A stretch of DNA of 64,000 bases. Source: Patagioenas fasciata. Lineage: Eukaryota > Chordata > Aves > Columbiformes > Columbidae. This document shows, piece after piece, positions 32,336 through 42,010 of this stretch. Position numbers and translations under genes: made by a program. Location of the stretch: positions 70,704,552 through 70,768,551 of the forward strand of contig NC_092524.1 of assembly GCF_037038585.1 (NCBI RefSeq), read 5' to 3'. The first letter of the stretch is position 1. Each line of letters begins with the position of its first letter. A model generated the notes under the pieces. That model was not told the origin of the DNA. It saw only the letters and a program-made list of their open reading frames with translations, and did not search any database.

Positions 32336-33824
32336 CCCCTTGTTTCTCCACAGCATCCAATTCACTTAGAGGAGTGTTTACATGTTTATCTTGCACAAAG
32401 CAGTAAATCTTGGTCTCTTTTCTGTAGCCATTTCTCAGGTTTTATCTCCCCTTGTGGTCTGACTCCTTAGCACTTTATTCATCCTTCATGTCCTGTTTTT
32501 TCTGTTGTTTTCCCTGCGTGTTCCCCCATCATTTCTGCCCCGGCTGTGCAGGACAGGAAACTCCCCGTGGTTTCCCTGGGGGTGCTTCCATTTCCGCAGA
32601 TATGTCCCACTTAGTCCCGGCACTTCCCCGTGTTGTGCTCAGTAAAACGTGCCTCCTGCTTTGTGTCTTGTCACGTTGAAAATTGCATTTGCTTTTCTTT
32701 TCTTCTGTAGCTTTTAGTGTAGCAGTAAAATCAGAAAGACGTGATTGTGGCCCCCACAGCTCCCACTTTTCTGTTTGATCTCCAAGCAGTTTGCATCTTA
32801 ACCACGAGCAGGTGTTGCAGTGGACTATGCAAAGCGTTGATGGGGTTGTTTGTCCATCGGAGCAGGTGGAGCTGCTCTGTGGGGTCTGAACATCTCCAGA
32901 TGCCTGTGGGGACACTCGGGGTTGTCCCGTTGTTGTGGAGGGGCAGGGAGAAGGGACCGCTTTATACTACTTGCAAGGGGAGCATCCTCTGCTTCGTTTA
33001 TTACTTCTTAAAATTGCTTGTTATTTTGCCTTTTCTCCTATGTACAATGCAACGTGGTCTGAAACGGTCCCTGCTGTAGAAGTCTGACAGACCGTTTTAT
33101 TATCCAGATGCATATCTGAAATATTCCTGCTCTCGGGAGCTTTCCCTGTTCTGTGTTTGTAGCTCGCTGTCTGTGCTGTTTTGGGAAGCTCGGCTGACCA
33201 CTGGCTGTACAAGGTGCGCGTACAGCTGGCAGTGTTTAGATCTCGGCAGAATGACAGTGCAATGCAGTGATCCCCACGTTACACACAGCAGATGCAGGAG
33301 TGAGGTCCTCCCTGCCAGCCCCGCGTGTCCCCTCTGCCCAGAGCCCGGGCCAAGCTGGCACAGAGCATGGCCCCTGGGTAGAGCCAACATCACGAACTTC
33401 ACCACACTCTGTACGACCCGAGGGCCAAAGGCTTTTGGAAGCCATTTGGATGCTGCTTCGCTCAGGAGCGCCAGCTAAATGGCTTGGATGGCTAATACCC
33501 ACTTTGAAAAGTGACTTTGGCACCAAGACCTGGAGTAGCAAATCAGCTCATAAACTCTTGTAAAAGCTTTACCTGAACTTCCCCGGGTTGCTGGGAAAGG
33601 AAACAAGGGGAAACGTGCCGGGGGAGAGGCAGAGTGGGTTCCCAAGGCTGGCACGGGCTCTGCCGAGGGTGCTGAGCACCCAGGGCCGTGCTGGCTCACA
33701 ACACACCCTGAGCGCCCCGGGAATGGAGCCCCTGAGCTGCGCACCTCTTCAAGGATAATCTTTTAATGAAGTCTTCAAATGGTAGAGAGCCTGCTCCACA
33801 TTAGGTGAGCTGCTTCACTGCTTA
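32336..33824. other. Unique sequence, no gene seen
   Basis: Mixed composition; no gene or recognisable element. Confidence 0.5.
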
Positions 33825-34065
33825 ATTAACTTTATTCCTACTCTGGATTTGTTTAGTTTCACCTTCCAGCCTTTGACTCTCATTATGACTTTTCTTTTGC
33901 TAAATTGAAGAGCTGCCTGGTATCAGAATCACCTCCCCGTGATGGCACTGAAGAACACAGTGAAATTGGCTGTTACTCTTCCCCTGGATAAATTAAAAAG
34001 GTCAAGTGCCTGTAACCTGTCTCTGGGTACAAAACTGGCTTTGCAGGCTTCAAATCACTCTCACC
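33825..34065 (-). mobile_element. Ancient CR1/L3-like LINE remnant
   Basis: The plus strand resembles the reverse complement of the old CR1/L3-type LINE of reptiles and birds. It contains CACCTTCCAGCCTTTGACTC, TGCTAAATTGAAGAGCTGCC, CTCCCCGTGATGGCACT and CTGGATAAATTAAAAAGGTC in the expected order. Divergence is high and the boundaries are uncertain. It differs from the younger CR1 copies here in lacking their 3' tail blocks. Confidence 0.6.
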
Positions 34066-34517
34066 AGCCTCTGAATTCATCGGGTCGCATCCTGGTGCCC
34101 CAGGGCTGGACATGTGGCCGTAGCAATGCAGCATCACCGTGTTCCCTGGCACCGGGCACAGCGCCCTGCCTGCACACACCGGTGCCTGGTGTGCGCCCCC
34201 GTGCCTCGGCGCTCCTGGGGACCACAGCTCCCTGGAAAAGAACGGCAGCATGAATAAACATCAGGAGTAATTTTCTGAGAAAAGCACAACTTCATCAGCG
34301 ACTGTAAGGAGCGGGGCAGGATGCAAACGCTGATTAGAATATTTATGCAAACCAGGCTTGATGAGATCCATCCTGACAAAATAGTCATAGGTCAATCCAT
34401 TTTAATTTCCCTGCAGAACCTGGGGCTGGAGGGCGCAGAGCTCCCTGTGCTGCCGAGCTCTCCAGGAGGACAGATCCTGCACATCACCAAGTCTTGGTGA
34501 TGCTGAGCAGGACAGTC
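34066..34517. other. Unique sequence, no gene seen
   Basis: Nothing recognised between the ancient LINE remnant and the young CR1 copy. Confidence 0.5.
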
Positions 34518-34715
34518 AGAGTCACAGAATCACAGGTGGTTTGGCTTGGAAGGGACCTTAAAGCTCCCCCAGTGCCCCCCCTGCCATGACAGGGACATCT
34601 TCACCAGCTCAGGGTGCTCAGAGCCCCGTCCAGCCTGGCCTGGGATGTCTGCAGGGATGGTTCAGCCACCACCTCTCTGGGAACCTGGGCCAGGCTCTCC
34701 CCACCCTGGGCTGTC
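34518..34715 (-). mobile_element. CR1 LINE 3' end
   Basis: Reverse CR1 starting with the tail CAGAGTCACAGAATCACAGG. It then has GGCTTGGAAGGGACCTTAAA, CCATGACAGGGACATCTTCA, CCGTCCAGCCTGGCCTGGGA and ACCACCTCTCTGGGAACCTG. It matches, in opposite orientation, the forward CR1 at 35497-35935. Confidence 0.94.
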
Positions 34716-35496
34716 TTAGCTAAAGCTTTGGGAATTGCTCTCCATGTCAGTACCTGGTGGGTTTGGGCGTGTCTGAAAGAGAATTCTGTCTGACCTCTCC
34801 TCTAGCGGGTTGGTTTCATTTTGGGTTACTTCTTGCCTTTTGCTTACTGGGGCTTTTGGGGCTGGTAGGAACACATTTATGTAAAGTCTCTGACAGCCCC
34901 CAGGAAAAGCACGAGGGGTGCTCTGGGCAGGACCGGGGCGGCACACGAGTGGGTCCTGCGGGAAGGGTCAGTGCTGTGGCTGAGAACAGCAGATTCCCCC
35001 ATTGCGTTGTTTGTTTTTCCCCACCACCCCCAATTCTGATGTTAATTTATTGTATCTGTGATCACAGCAAACCGCGGGGATTTTCATAGAAGTAGATGAA
35101 GTGTCAGGCAACAGAAGATTAAAAAAGGAGGCTGCTGGATAAATGAAGGGGTGGATTAGAAACTACATAAAGCAACTTCTCCTTGCATTACCTTGTTTAT
35201 GGTATTGGTTAATTTTCTTTTTAACCTCAGTTTTCTCTTGTTTTTCTGTGGTGTGTGTTGTGTTATTTTTCCTATGTACAGGTTGAATGTCGTGCTGCGA
35301 GAGGAAAGGGTGCAGTAGAAGTGGTGGACAGCATGTTTTTTATCTCTGGTTTCTATGATAATCCCAAGTTTTCACAACAGAGCTGTGTGTGTTGAGGAGC
35401 CGTCTGTGCGATGAGGCTGTTGTGCTGTGAGAAAGGCTGGAGAGCTTGCTCCAGCCACGCTGTGTGCGTGTACGCTTGGAGACTGCATGGAAATGA
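34716..35496. other. Unique sequence, no gene seen
   Basis: Lies between two oppositely oriented CR1 copies. No gene was recognised. Confidence 0.5.
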
Positions 35497-35935
35497 TGTG
35501 AGGCTGGACCAGCTCTGCTGCGGGACGGGCTGAGAGAGACGGGGTGCTCAGCCTGGAGAAGAAGAAGAAGAAGAAGAAAGCTCCAGGGAGACCTTAGTGC
35601 GACCTTTCACTATATAAAGAGGGATTATAAGTAAGATAAAGACATTTTACCAAGCCCTGTACTGACAGGAGAAGGGACCATGGTTTTTATTTAACCGAAA
35701 GAGGGCAGATTTAGATTAAAGGAAGAAATGTTTTACACTCAGGGTGGTGAGAGCCTGGCCCAGGTTTCCAGAGAGGTGGTGGATGAACCATCCCTGGGGA
35801 CATCCCAGGCCAGGCTGGACGGGGCTCTGAGCACCCTGAGCTGGTGAAGATGTCCCTGTCATGGCAGGGGGGACTGGGGAGCTGGAAGATCCCCTCAACC
35901 CAAACCCCGCCGTGATTCTGAGGGGTGGTGCTGGG
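35497..35935 (+). mobile_element. CR1 LINE 3' region (about 440 bp)
   Basis: A forward CR1 with the blocks GGGGTGCTCAGCCTGGAGAA, CTCCAGGGAGACCTTAGTGC, GACCTTTCACTATATAAAGA, GAAAGAGGGCAGATTTAGAT, TGTCCCTGTCATGGCAGGGG and a degraded 3' octamer region near 35925. It is 5'-truncated and non-coding. Within it a GAA microsatellite has grown at 35557-35579. Confidence 0.94.
35557..35579. repeat. (GAA)n microsatellite inside CR1
   Basis: About seven GAA repeats lie where the CR1 consensus reads GGAGAAGAGAAGG, so the microsatellite arose within the transposon sequence. Confidence 0.93.
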
Positions 35936-36255
35936 CATCTGCTGCCTCCGGGCAGGGTTTTGTCTGCCCCTGTACGTGTGGGATCTGCTCTGGGGAAGCA
36001 ATTCTGGCTGTCTGACCGCAGACAAGTGACCTGGGCTTTGTCTCAGCAGGCGTCAATGCGGGGGACGCGCACGAGGGGGTTTTAATAATACTCATCACGA
36101 ACATGCGGGCAGGTGCTTGCTGGGCATAATTGCAGGGGATTGAGCGGACAAAAGCGCTTCTGCGGTCATCTCTGTTATCTGTGGCCATTACCTTCAGTGA
36201 TCTGGAGAAAATGCAGACACGCTAATTGTTTCTGCGCTTCAGCCCCATGCGCAGG
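35936..36255. other. Unique sequence, no gene seen
   Basis: Short unique stretch between a CR1 copy and the 26-bp minisatellite; nothing recognised. Confidence 0.5.
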
Positions 36256-36510
36256 GGTGAGGTTTCCATCCCACACCCCACGGTGAGGTTTCCATCCCAC
36301 ACCCCACGGTGAGGTTTCCATCCCACACCCCACGGTGAGGTTTCCATCCCACACCCCACGGTGAGGTTTCCATCCCACACCCCACGGTGAGGTTTCCATC
36401 CCACACCCCACGGTGAGGTTTCCATCCCACACCCCACGGTGAGGTTTCCATCCCACACCCCATGGTGAGGTTTCCATCCTACACCCCACGGTGAGGTTTC
36501 CCTCTGCACC
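36256..36510. repeat. Minisatellite, 26-bp unit, 9 full units plus a partial
   Basis: Units start every 26 bases from 36256 to 36490 with GGTGAGGTTTCCATCCCACA and end CCCCAC. Units are nearly identical; the ninth has CATGG and CCTAC changes and the tenth is truncated. Each unit starts with a GGTGAG that looks like a splice donor, but this is coincidental repetition. All frames are open because the unit lacks stops (GWKPHRGVWDG-type peptides). Confidence 0.96.
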
Positions 36511-39500
36511 CATGGTGCTCCCCACGGTACGGGCAGCCGAAAAGGCCCTGCTCTCTAGAAAGCAAAGCCAGACAAACAAAACCGTGCATTTTTAAACCCG
36601 TCGTGGCCCTTATTTCAATAAAATTTTGCAGCAAAGAATTAGAGCTAATTATATGTTTTAGGGAAAATAATAATTTTATTGCCCTGAGTTTGTCACCTCT
36701 TTGATTAAGTGATTTATTTGCACTCTCTCATTTATTTTCTTCTTATTCTTAAGACCTGTTTTTAGGTTGTTATTCTTCTGACTGGTACAGAGGACACTTC
36801 ATATTCTGGTAGTGCCAAATATCCCAACGAAGGCCTGGCACCTATAGATTTAACAGTTTGCACTTTAAAGATACGAAGCAAAGCAACCATTATGTGGGAA
36901 TACACAGGAACAGTGCGTGTGGAAGATGGCTCCCTCTGGATTTTCATGTACTTAGTCACTGGAGCTAAACACACAGAAATAAGGAGGGCTGTTTTATGGA
37001 CGTGTTCCTCCTGCTTTCTGGTGAAATCCGCCCTTGTCTGTGGTGTTTTCAGGTCTGCGCTTTCCCCGGTGTGCACAGAGTGTGTTTTACAAAAGCAGCT
37101 GCATTGCTGGTTATTGCAACTTGGGCTTTAAGTGGTCAAACTCATAGAGGGATGGCCAGCAATATAGACACAGGATATAAACAAAGCAAACTGCTAGGGA
37201 GAAATATATATGTATATATACGTATTGTCTCTGCAAAATAAATCAGCTGGGAAAATGCTGAGTGAATAAAGCTCACTTCCAGCAAGCATCCTTATTTCTG
37301 GTCAGGAGATATATTGCTGGGTTGTTAATTGGACCTCTAATTGTTCCCTCTGTGTTGCAGCGTTTGCCTTTTGAATTCCGCTACCAGCGCTCCCGGCCGT
37401 TTCTCTGCCTCTCTCTGTCTCCTACAGGACCAGCAGCTGAAAAGGGCCCGGGGTGTTCAATACGCGCCGAGGGGTGATGTGTGTCGGCAGGTAACTGCTG
37501 CACTGCCATCAGGGCTCCAGGGCCACTCTTGGACTTTCTTCTGCCAGTGTCCCGAACCCTCGTTCCTCATTATTTTCCACCTCTTTTTGTAGAGGTGGGA
37601 AAAACAAGAGGTTCTGGTGTCGCACAAGTATTCCCAGCACATCTTCAGCTATATAATGAAGCACCACCGAGCTTGGCAGGAGTTTAGTTTCTCTGCTAAT
37701 TAAGATTAAAAGTGGAAGTGGTCCATTACACAGAAAGCAACTCTTAATGAAAATTTAGAAAGAGTTGAGAAAGAAGGGGAAAACCCATTTTGCTTAAGGA
37801 ATCACGAGCGATGCAGTGCCCTCCTCACAGCACGTCGGTTTTGGTGTGTGATGGGCGTGATTGACCTTGCCAATGAGAGCTGTTGAGACAGGACGTGCCA
37901 GTCGGAGCCCCCCGTGTGCGGCCTGGGGTGACGGTTCGGGGTGTTCTTTGGATTCTCTGGGGCTTTTCACGGCAAACTCAAGGTGTTGATTTTGGGCTCG
38001 GTGGGAAGTGCAGCAGCAGAGTGAGCAGAAGGTTGCGTGATTCATCTCCCAGGAAAGCACACGTGGAGTCTGAGAGCTCGGAGAAGGTGGTGAATGCGGT
38101 TTTGACCGTGGGGCTCCCTGTGGCACAGCTCTGGGGACGCTACAGCCACACAAAAACTGGGGATGCTACATGGTCTTGTGGAACTGGCCTAAAGGACTGT
38201 GGGATTATCTCAGCAGTGAAAGGAGAACTCTTTGCAGTGTGATCCAGGGAGAAGAGGAGGAGATCTGTGCTTTATTTCTTAGAGAAATGGGAGTGACTGT
38301 TGTATGCTGGGTGGTCGCTGTAATGTGCCCTATATCATCAGTCGTGTGAACTCTGTCTCTCGGGGGCTATGTAAATCTGCAGTAACTAAGTGCTCTATAC
38401 CAGTCCTATACTCTCCACAGCCAGCTGTGGTGGGATAGGTGGATCGGTACCATCTCCAGTGTGCATCGTGCCCTATCTACTCAAGTTCAAAGTGAATTTG
38501 CAAACGAGTTAAACAGTGAAGGCTGAGTAAAACCAGGCGTGTGCTTTTGTGTGGGGTTGTGCCCTGAACAGATCCAGCAGGATCTGCATTTCTGTCTTTC
38601 CCAATTTGTGGATTCAATTACATCTTTGCAGATAAAGCCCTTTGCTTCTCCAGCAGAGCCCTGTGGCACAGCCGGGATGCTCCACAGGATCTCTGGGGCT
38701 GATGTGGGTCCTGTGATGCTGCCCAAGCCTAATCTGCTTTTCTAATACTTTAATTACCAGTTCTGAATGAGTCCTGGCGTCAAGTGTTGCCGTTACTGCT
38801 GTCTCGGGGTTGGCAGCGCAGGGGTGAAGTTACTCCGTGTAACCGCTCACCTACAGGTTTGAGCTGCTCCAGCGCTCAAGAAAACTCCTCAACAAAAGCA
38901 GTAAATGCAGCTTTCACCTTCCCACAGATCTGATGCAGCAAAGGAACTGTTTTCACAGGCTCTTTGGATGTTTTCTGCTGGGAATATTTTGTTCCAAGCT
39001 GCACAAGAGTGCTCCACTGAAGAACAAATCATGCTATTAGGCTTGCACTTTAATCTTCCCTTTGGGAACACAGAGCTTACTAATGTAATCTTGATGGCAC
39101 CGAAAAGCATTATTATAATTTTAATGCACATAACAAATTACCATTGTCCCCTATTTGCAAAGGTGAAGGAAGATATCTTCTATGCATATGATCGAATGAA
39201 TGTAGGAAATTCCGTTCTTGTTTACCCTGGTTCAGCCCTGGCCTTACTGCAGTGAAAGCTGATTTTAAAGTCAATGTGCTCTGGATAATCACTGTGAATT
39301 ATAAAGTTAAGATATGCCCTTACAGGTTAATTGGGAAACAGCTGTATTTTGTGTGTTATCCTGGACTTCATGATAAAAAAGCTCAAACTGGACTTCCAGC
39401 CTGTGCTGAAAAGCCCGATCTGCACGGCGATTCAAAGTTGGCACATGGATGCCAACGCTCAGGTCTGGCAGAGATCTCCCAGCAGCTGACCGCTCCCATT

Positions 39501-41139
39501 TCTGATATCAGTACAGAATCATCTCACCCAGAGCGGAAAATGTGTGTGTGTGCAGTTACCATGAGCATCCTGTGGTCTCTGGGGGTAGGGAAAAAGTGCA
39601 GTGGGCATATTGTGTTGTGCAAAGAGCCCACAGACTGGTAACAAGACATGGGTGGAACTTCATAAACGTCCAGCCGTGAAGAATGACCAGACTTTATTTT
39701 GGCAATATCTCCCATTTTTAAATAGAAGATCTACATTTCCAACCGTGACTTTTAACAATTTTAACAAACATTCTATCAGTGATATCTTTTGTGGAAAAAA
39801 GAGTGTTTTTAGGAGCACCACCTCAGCGCACTGTATATCAGATAGAGATGGGGATCGGAAATGCAGCCCAGCTCAGACCTGCAGCGAGAGCTGTTTGTGG
39901 AACAGCTCGGGAAGGTCTGTCTGCAGCAGTCGCTCAGCTGCAGGCATTTTAAAGTAAAGAATAAATGTTCCTCAGCAAGTTATGCACAGTTTCAAACTGC
40001 TCCTGATTGAAAAGGTTCCATGGTCTGGGCAGTTGTCTGCACTGGTACTGTGATTCATTAACCTACAGTTACAGGAGAGACTGAGGAAACGTGTGTGTCA
40101 GTTCTGGATGCTCTAGGTTGCTCGGGGAGCATCTCCCTCCTTGTCTCTCTTTGTGGGAAGAGTAAGAGGTGCTCCCCAGTGGAAGGATGATGGGGGCAAA
40201 CATGTTGCCATGTACCCACCCTCCTTGCAGTGTCCGGCACATCCCCACAAGGAGATCCCTGATCCTGCATCGCTGTAGCTGTTGCCTGATAAAACCTGGG
40301 CGGAAATGGCTCAGGGATCAGCTCCTGTGAGCAGAGGTGAGGGTGTGTGGCAGTTTCATCGGACTCATCTGCGGTTCTCAGGTTCGCTCAGTGTGTGTTC
40401 TCCTAATATGTGTCCTGCCCAGCTGTTCAGGAAACCCCTTCAGGGCCAGTTCCCTTCTCTGCAGCAGAGGGGGCAGCTCGTTATTCATTAATATCCCGCC
40501 TGAACTGCTCTTGGTGTGCTTTTGAGCTGTGCTGAGTATCTCAGGGCCCTAAATACTGGTGTCCTCAATAACATATCCTAGTGAGCTTCATAGCAAAACT
40601 AGAAAAACTGCTAAAATAAAACCTGTAAATGTTCCCACAGAGGTGCAGACCCTTTTTGCTTGACGTGGAATCGTACGCCGTCGGGGTGAACCTTCAGCAG
40701 CCCTTTAGTGACATGGACTTGACGTCCAGGAGATGACTGCGTCGTGTGGGATAGTGCAGGACAGAATGGGCCGGAGATTGCCACTGTCTGTAATGTCTGG
40801 CAGCAGTGCTGGTGGTTTGGGGAGAGGCGCTAAAGGACAGGAAAGCACCAGGCAGTATCGTTTGGCCTGAGGAGCAACACGCAGCTCATCTCCCTCCGGC
40901 AGGTTCCGCGGTGCAGCCTGGCTTACAGCCGATCCTAACAGACAGACCGGGTTGAGACGCATCGGTCTGACCCAGGCTTGCGTGGTCTGATACTACAAAG
41001 ATACTGCTGCATAACCTCAATGAAGAACCTTACCATGGATCCAAAGGTGGCTAGAAGGCAACTAAAGTTTCCAAGGGGAAACATAGTGGTGAGGGATAAT
41101 TTTAGTATCCTCATTTTGGTGCTGTTCTGGATTCCTTTG
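36511..41139. other. Largely unique sequence
   Basis: 36600-36760 is A/T-rich, and a short palindromic AT run lies at about 37204-37222. A possible small exon at 37428-37490 is listed separately. 37794-41139 shows no recognised gene or mobile element; the frame at 38905-39252 has no recognisable domain. Confidence 0.5.
37428..37490 (+). other. Candidate 63-nt exon with good splice sites
   Basis: A strong polypyrimidine tract ending CTCCTACAG precedes 37428, and CGGCAG|GTAACT follows at 37490. The interval is 63 nt, a multiple of 3. Only one of the three forward frames is open, and it is open throughout, giving a 21-residue peptide rich in Arg and Gln. A second acceptor-like TGTGTTGCAG lies at 37351-37360, and the same frame remains open from there. 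I do not recognise the peptide and see no neighbouring exons, so this may well be chance. Confidence 0.2.
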
Positions 41140-41500
41140 CTGGCTTGGAATCGCGTGTGTCATCCCGCGATGGGTGTAAGGCAAGGAGAGGGGTCCCGCG
41201 AGGGGCCACGGGGACCCGCCGGTCCCTGCGCCATCGGGGCAGGACGGGACGGGGGGTGGTTACACCGGGTTTGCCAGGTACAAACCGTGTCCCATCTGTC
41301 TCAAAATTCACGGAGCAGAGGTTCTCCATTCGCTCCATAAGGAAGTTCTTCCCCAGCTCTGCGGAGAGTCAGAGCGGCTCCTCTGGGCGCTGCCGGCCCG
41401 CGCAGGACCCGGTCCCGCCGCTCCCGGGCACCCTGCCCCTTCTCCAGCGCCCGCGTCCCTCCCGAGACGCGATGCCCAACGCCTTATCAGCCCTGGGGAG
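41140..41500. promoter_or_regulatory. Orphan CpG island
   Basis: CpG-dense DNA with abrupt edges: clusters such as CCCGCGATGGG, GTCCCGCGAGGGG, GCCGGCCCGCGCAGG, CCCGCCGCTCCCGGG and CCCGCGTCCC. The neighbouring kilobases are CpG-poor. No TATA box and no convincing coding frame; the longest frames on both strands overlap and are GC-driven. It could mark an unannotated promoter or a methylation-resistant regulatory element. Confidence 0.6.
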
Positions 41501-41609
41501 AGCGGGAACCTTCCTTTGCATATCTGACACATCCTGCCAGCTTCTGTAGATCCCTGTATATTACTTTTGTGACAAGATGACATTATTAACTCATGTTCAG
41601 TTTGTTTTC

Positions 41610-42010
41610 AGCTGTCACCGCTGCTGTTTTTTCCCATCATGCTGCCTAGCAGGCGATTCCTATTCTGGTATCTGAATATTTGTTTTCCTCTCATTTGTAT
41701 GTGCACTTGTCTGTATTGAATTTTGTCTCTTTGATTTCAGACGATTTTCCAATTTATCAAGATCACTTTGAATTCTAATCCTATCTGCCAAAGCACTTGT
41801 AATCGTTCCCATACCGATGTCATTCACAGTTCCCTCACTGTGTGGCTGAAGTCATTAATATTTAATAGAAGCACAACCAGTAGGGTCCCTGCTCAGTAGT
41901 ATTTAATATGTCCTTTGCCAGGGAATCATTTGTAGCAGCATTTTCAATGTGTTTCTGGTCCATAATCTGTTCTGACAACCAGCTGCTAATGATGCAGATA
42001 ATGTTTTGAT
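41610..42010 (-). mobile_element. Ancient CR1/L3-like LINE remnant
   Basis: The plus strand reads as the complement of the reverse-transcriptase C-terminal region of an old CR1/L3-type LINE: GTATTGAATTTTGTCTCTTT, TTCAGACGATTTTCCAATTT, ATCAAGATCACTTTGAATTC, CTATCTGCCAAAGCACTTGT, and further down GAAGTCATTAATATTTAATA. Translating the minus strand near 41750-41780 gives a peptide containing QSDLDKLEN, which fits the SDLDKLExW motif of this family, followed by a frameshift. It is strongly decayed. This lineage is older than the other CR1 copies in the window. Confidence 0.72.

Noticed and set aside
31718-32406. Four overlapping frames of 200-213 codons on both strands
   Set aside because: The 18/15-bp G-rich array is stop-free in every frame; the peptides are pure repeat.
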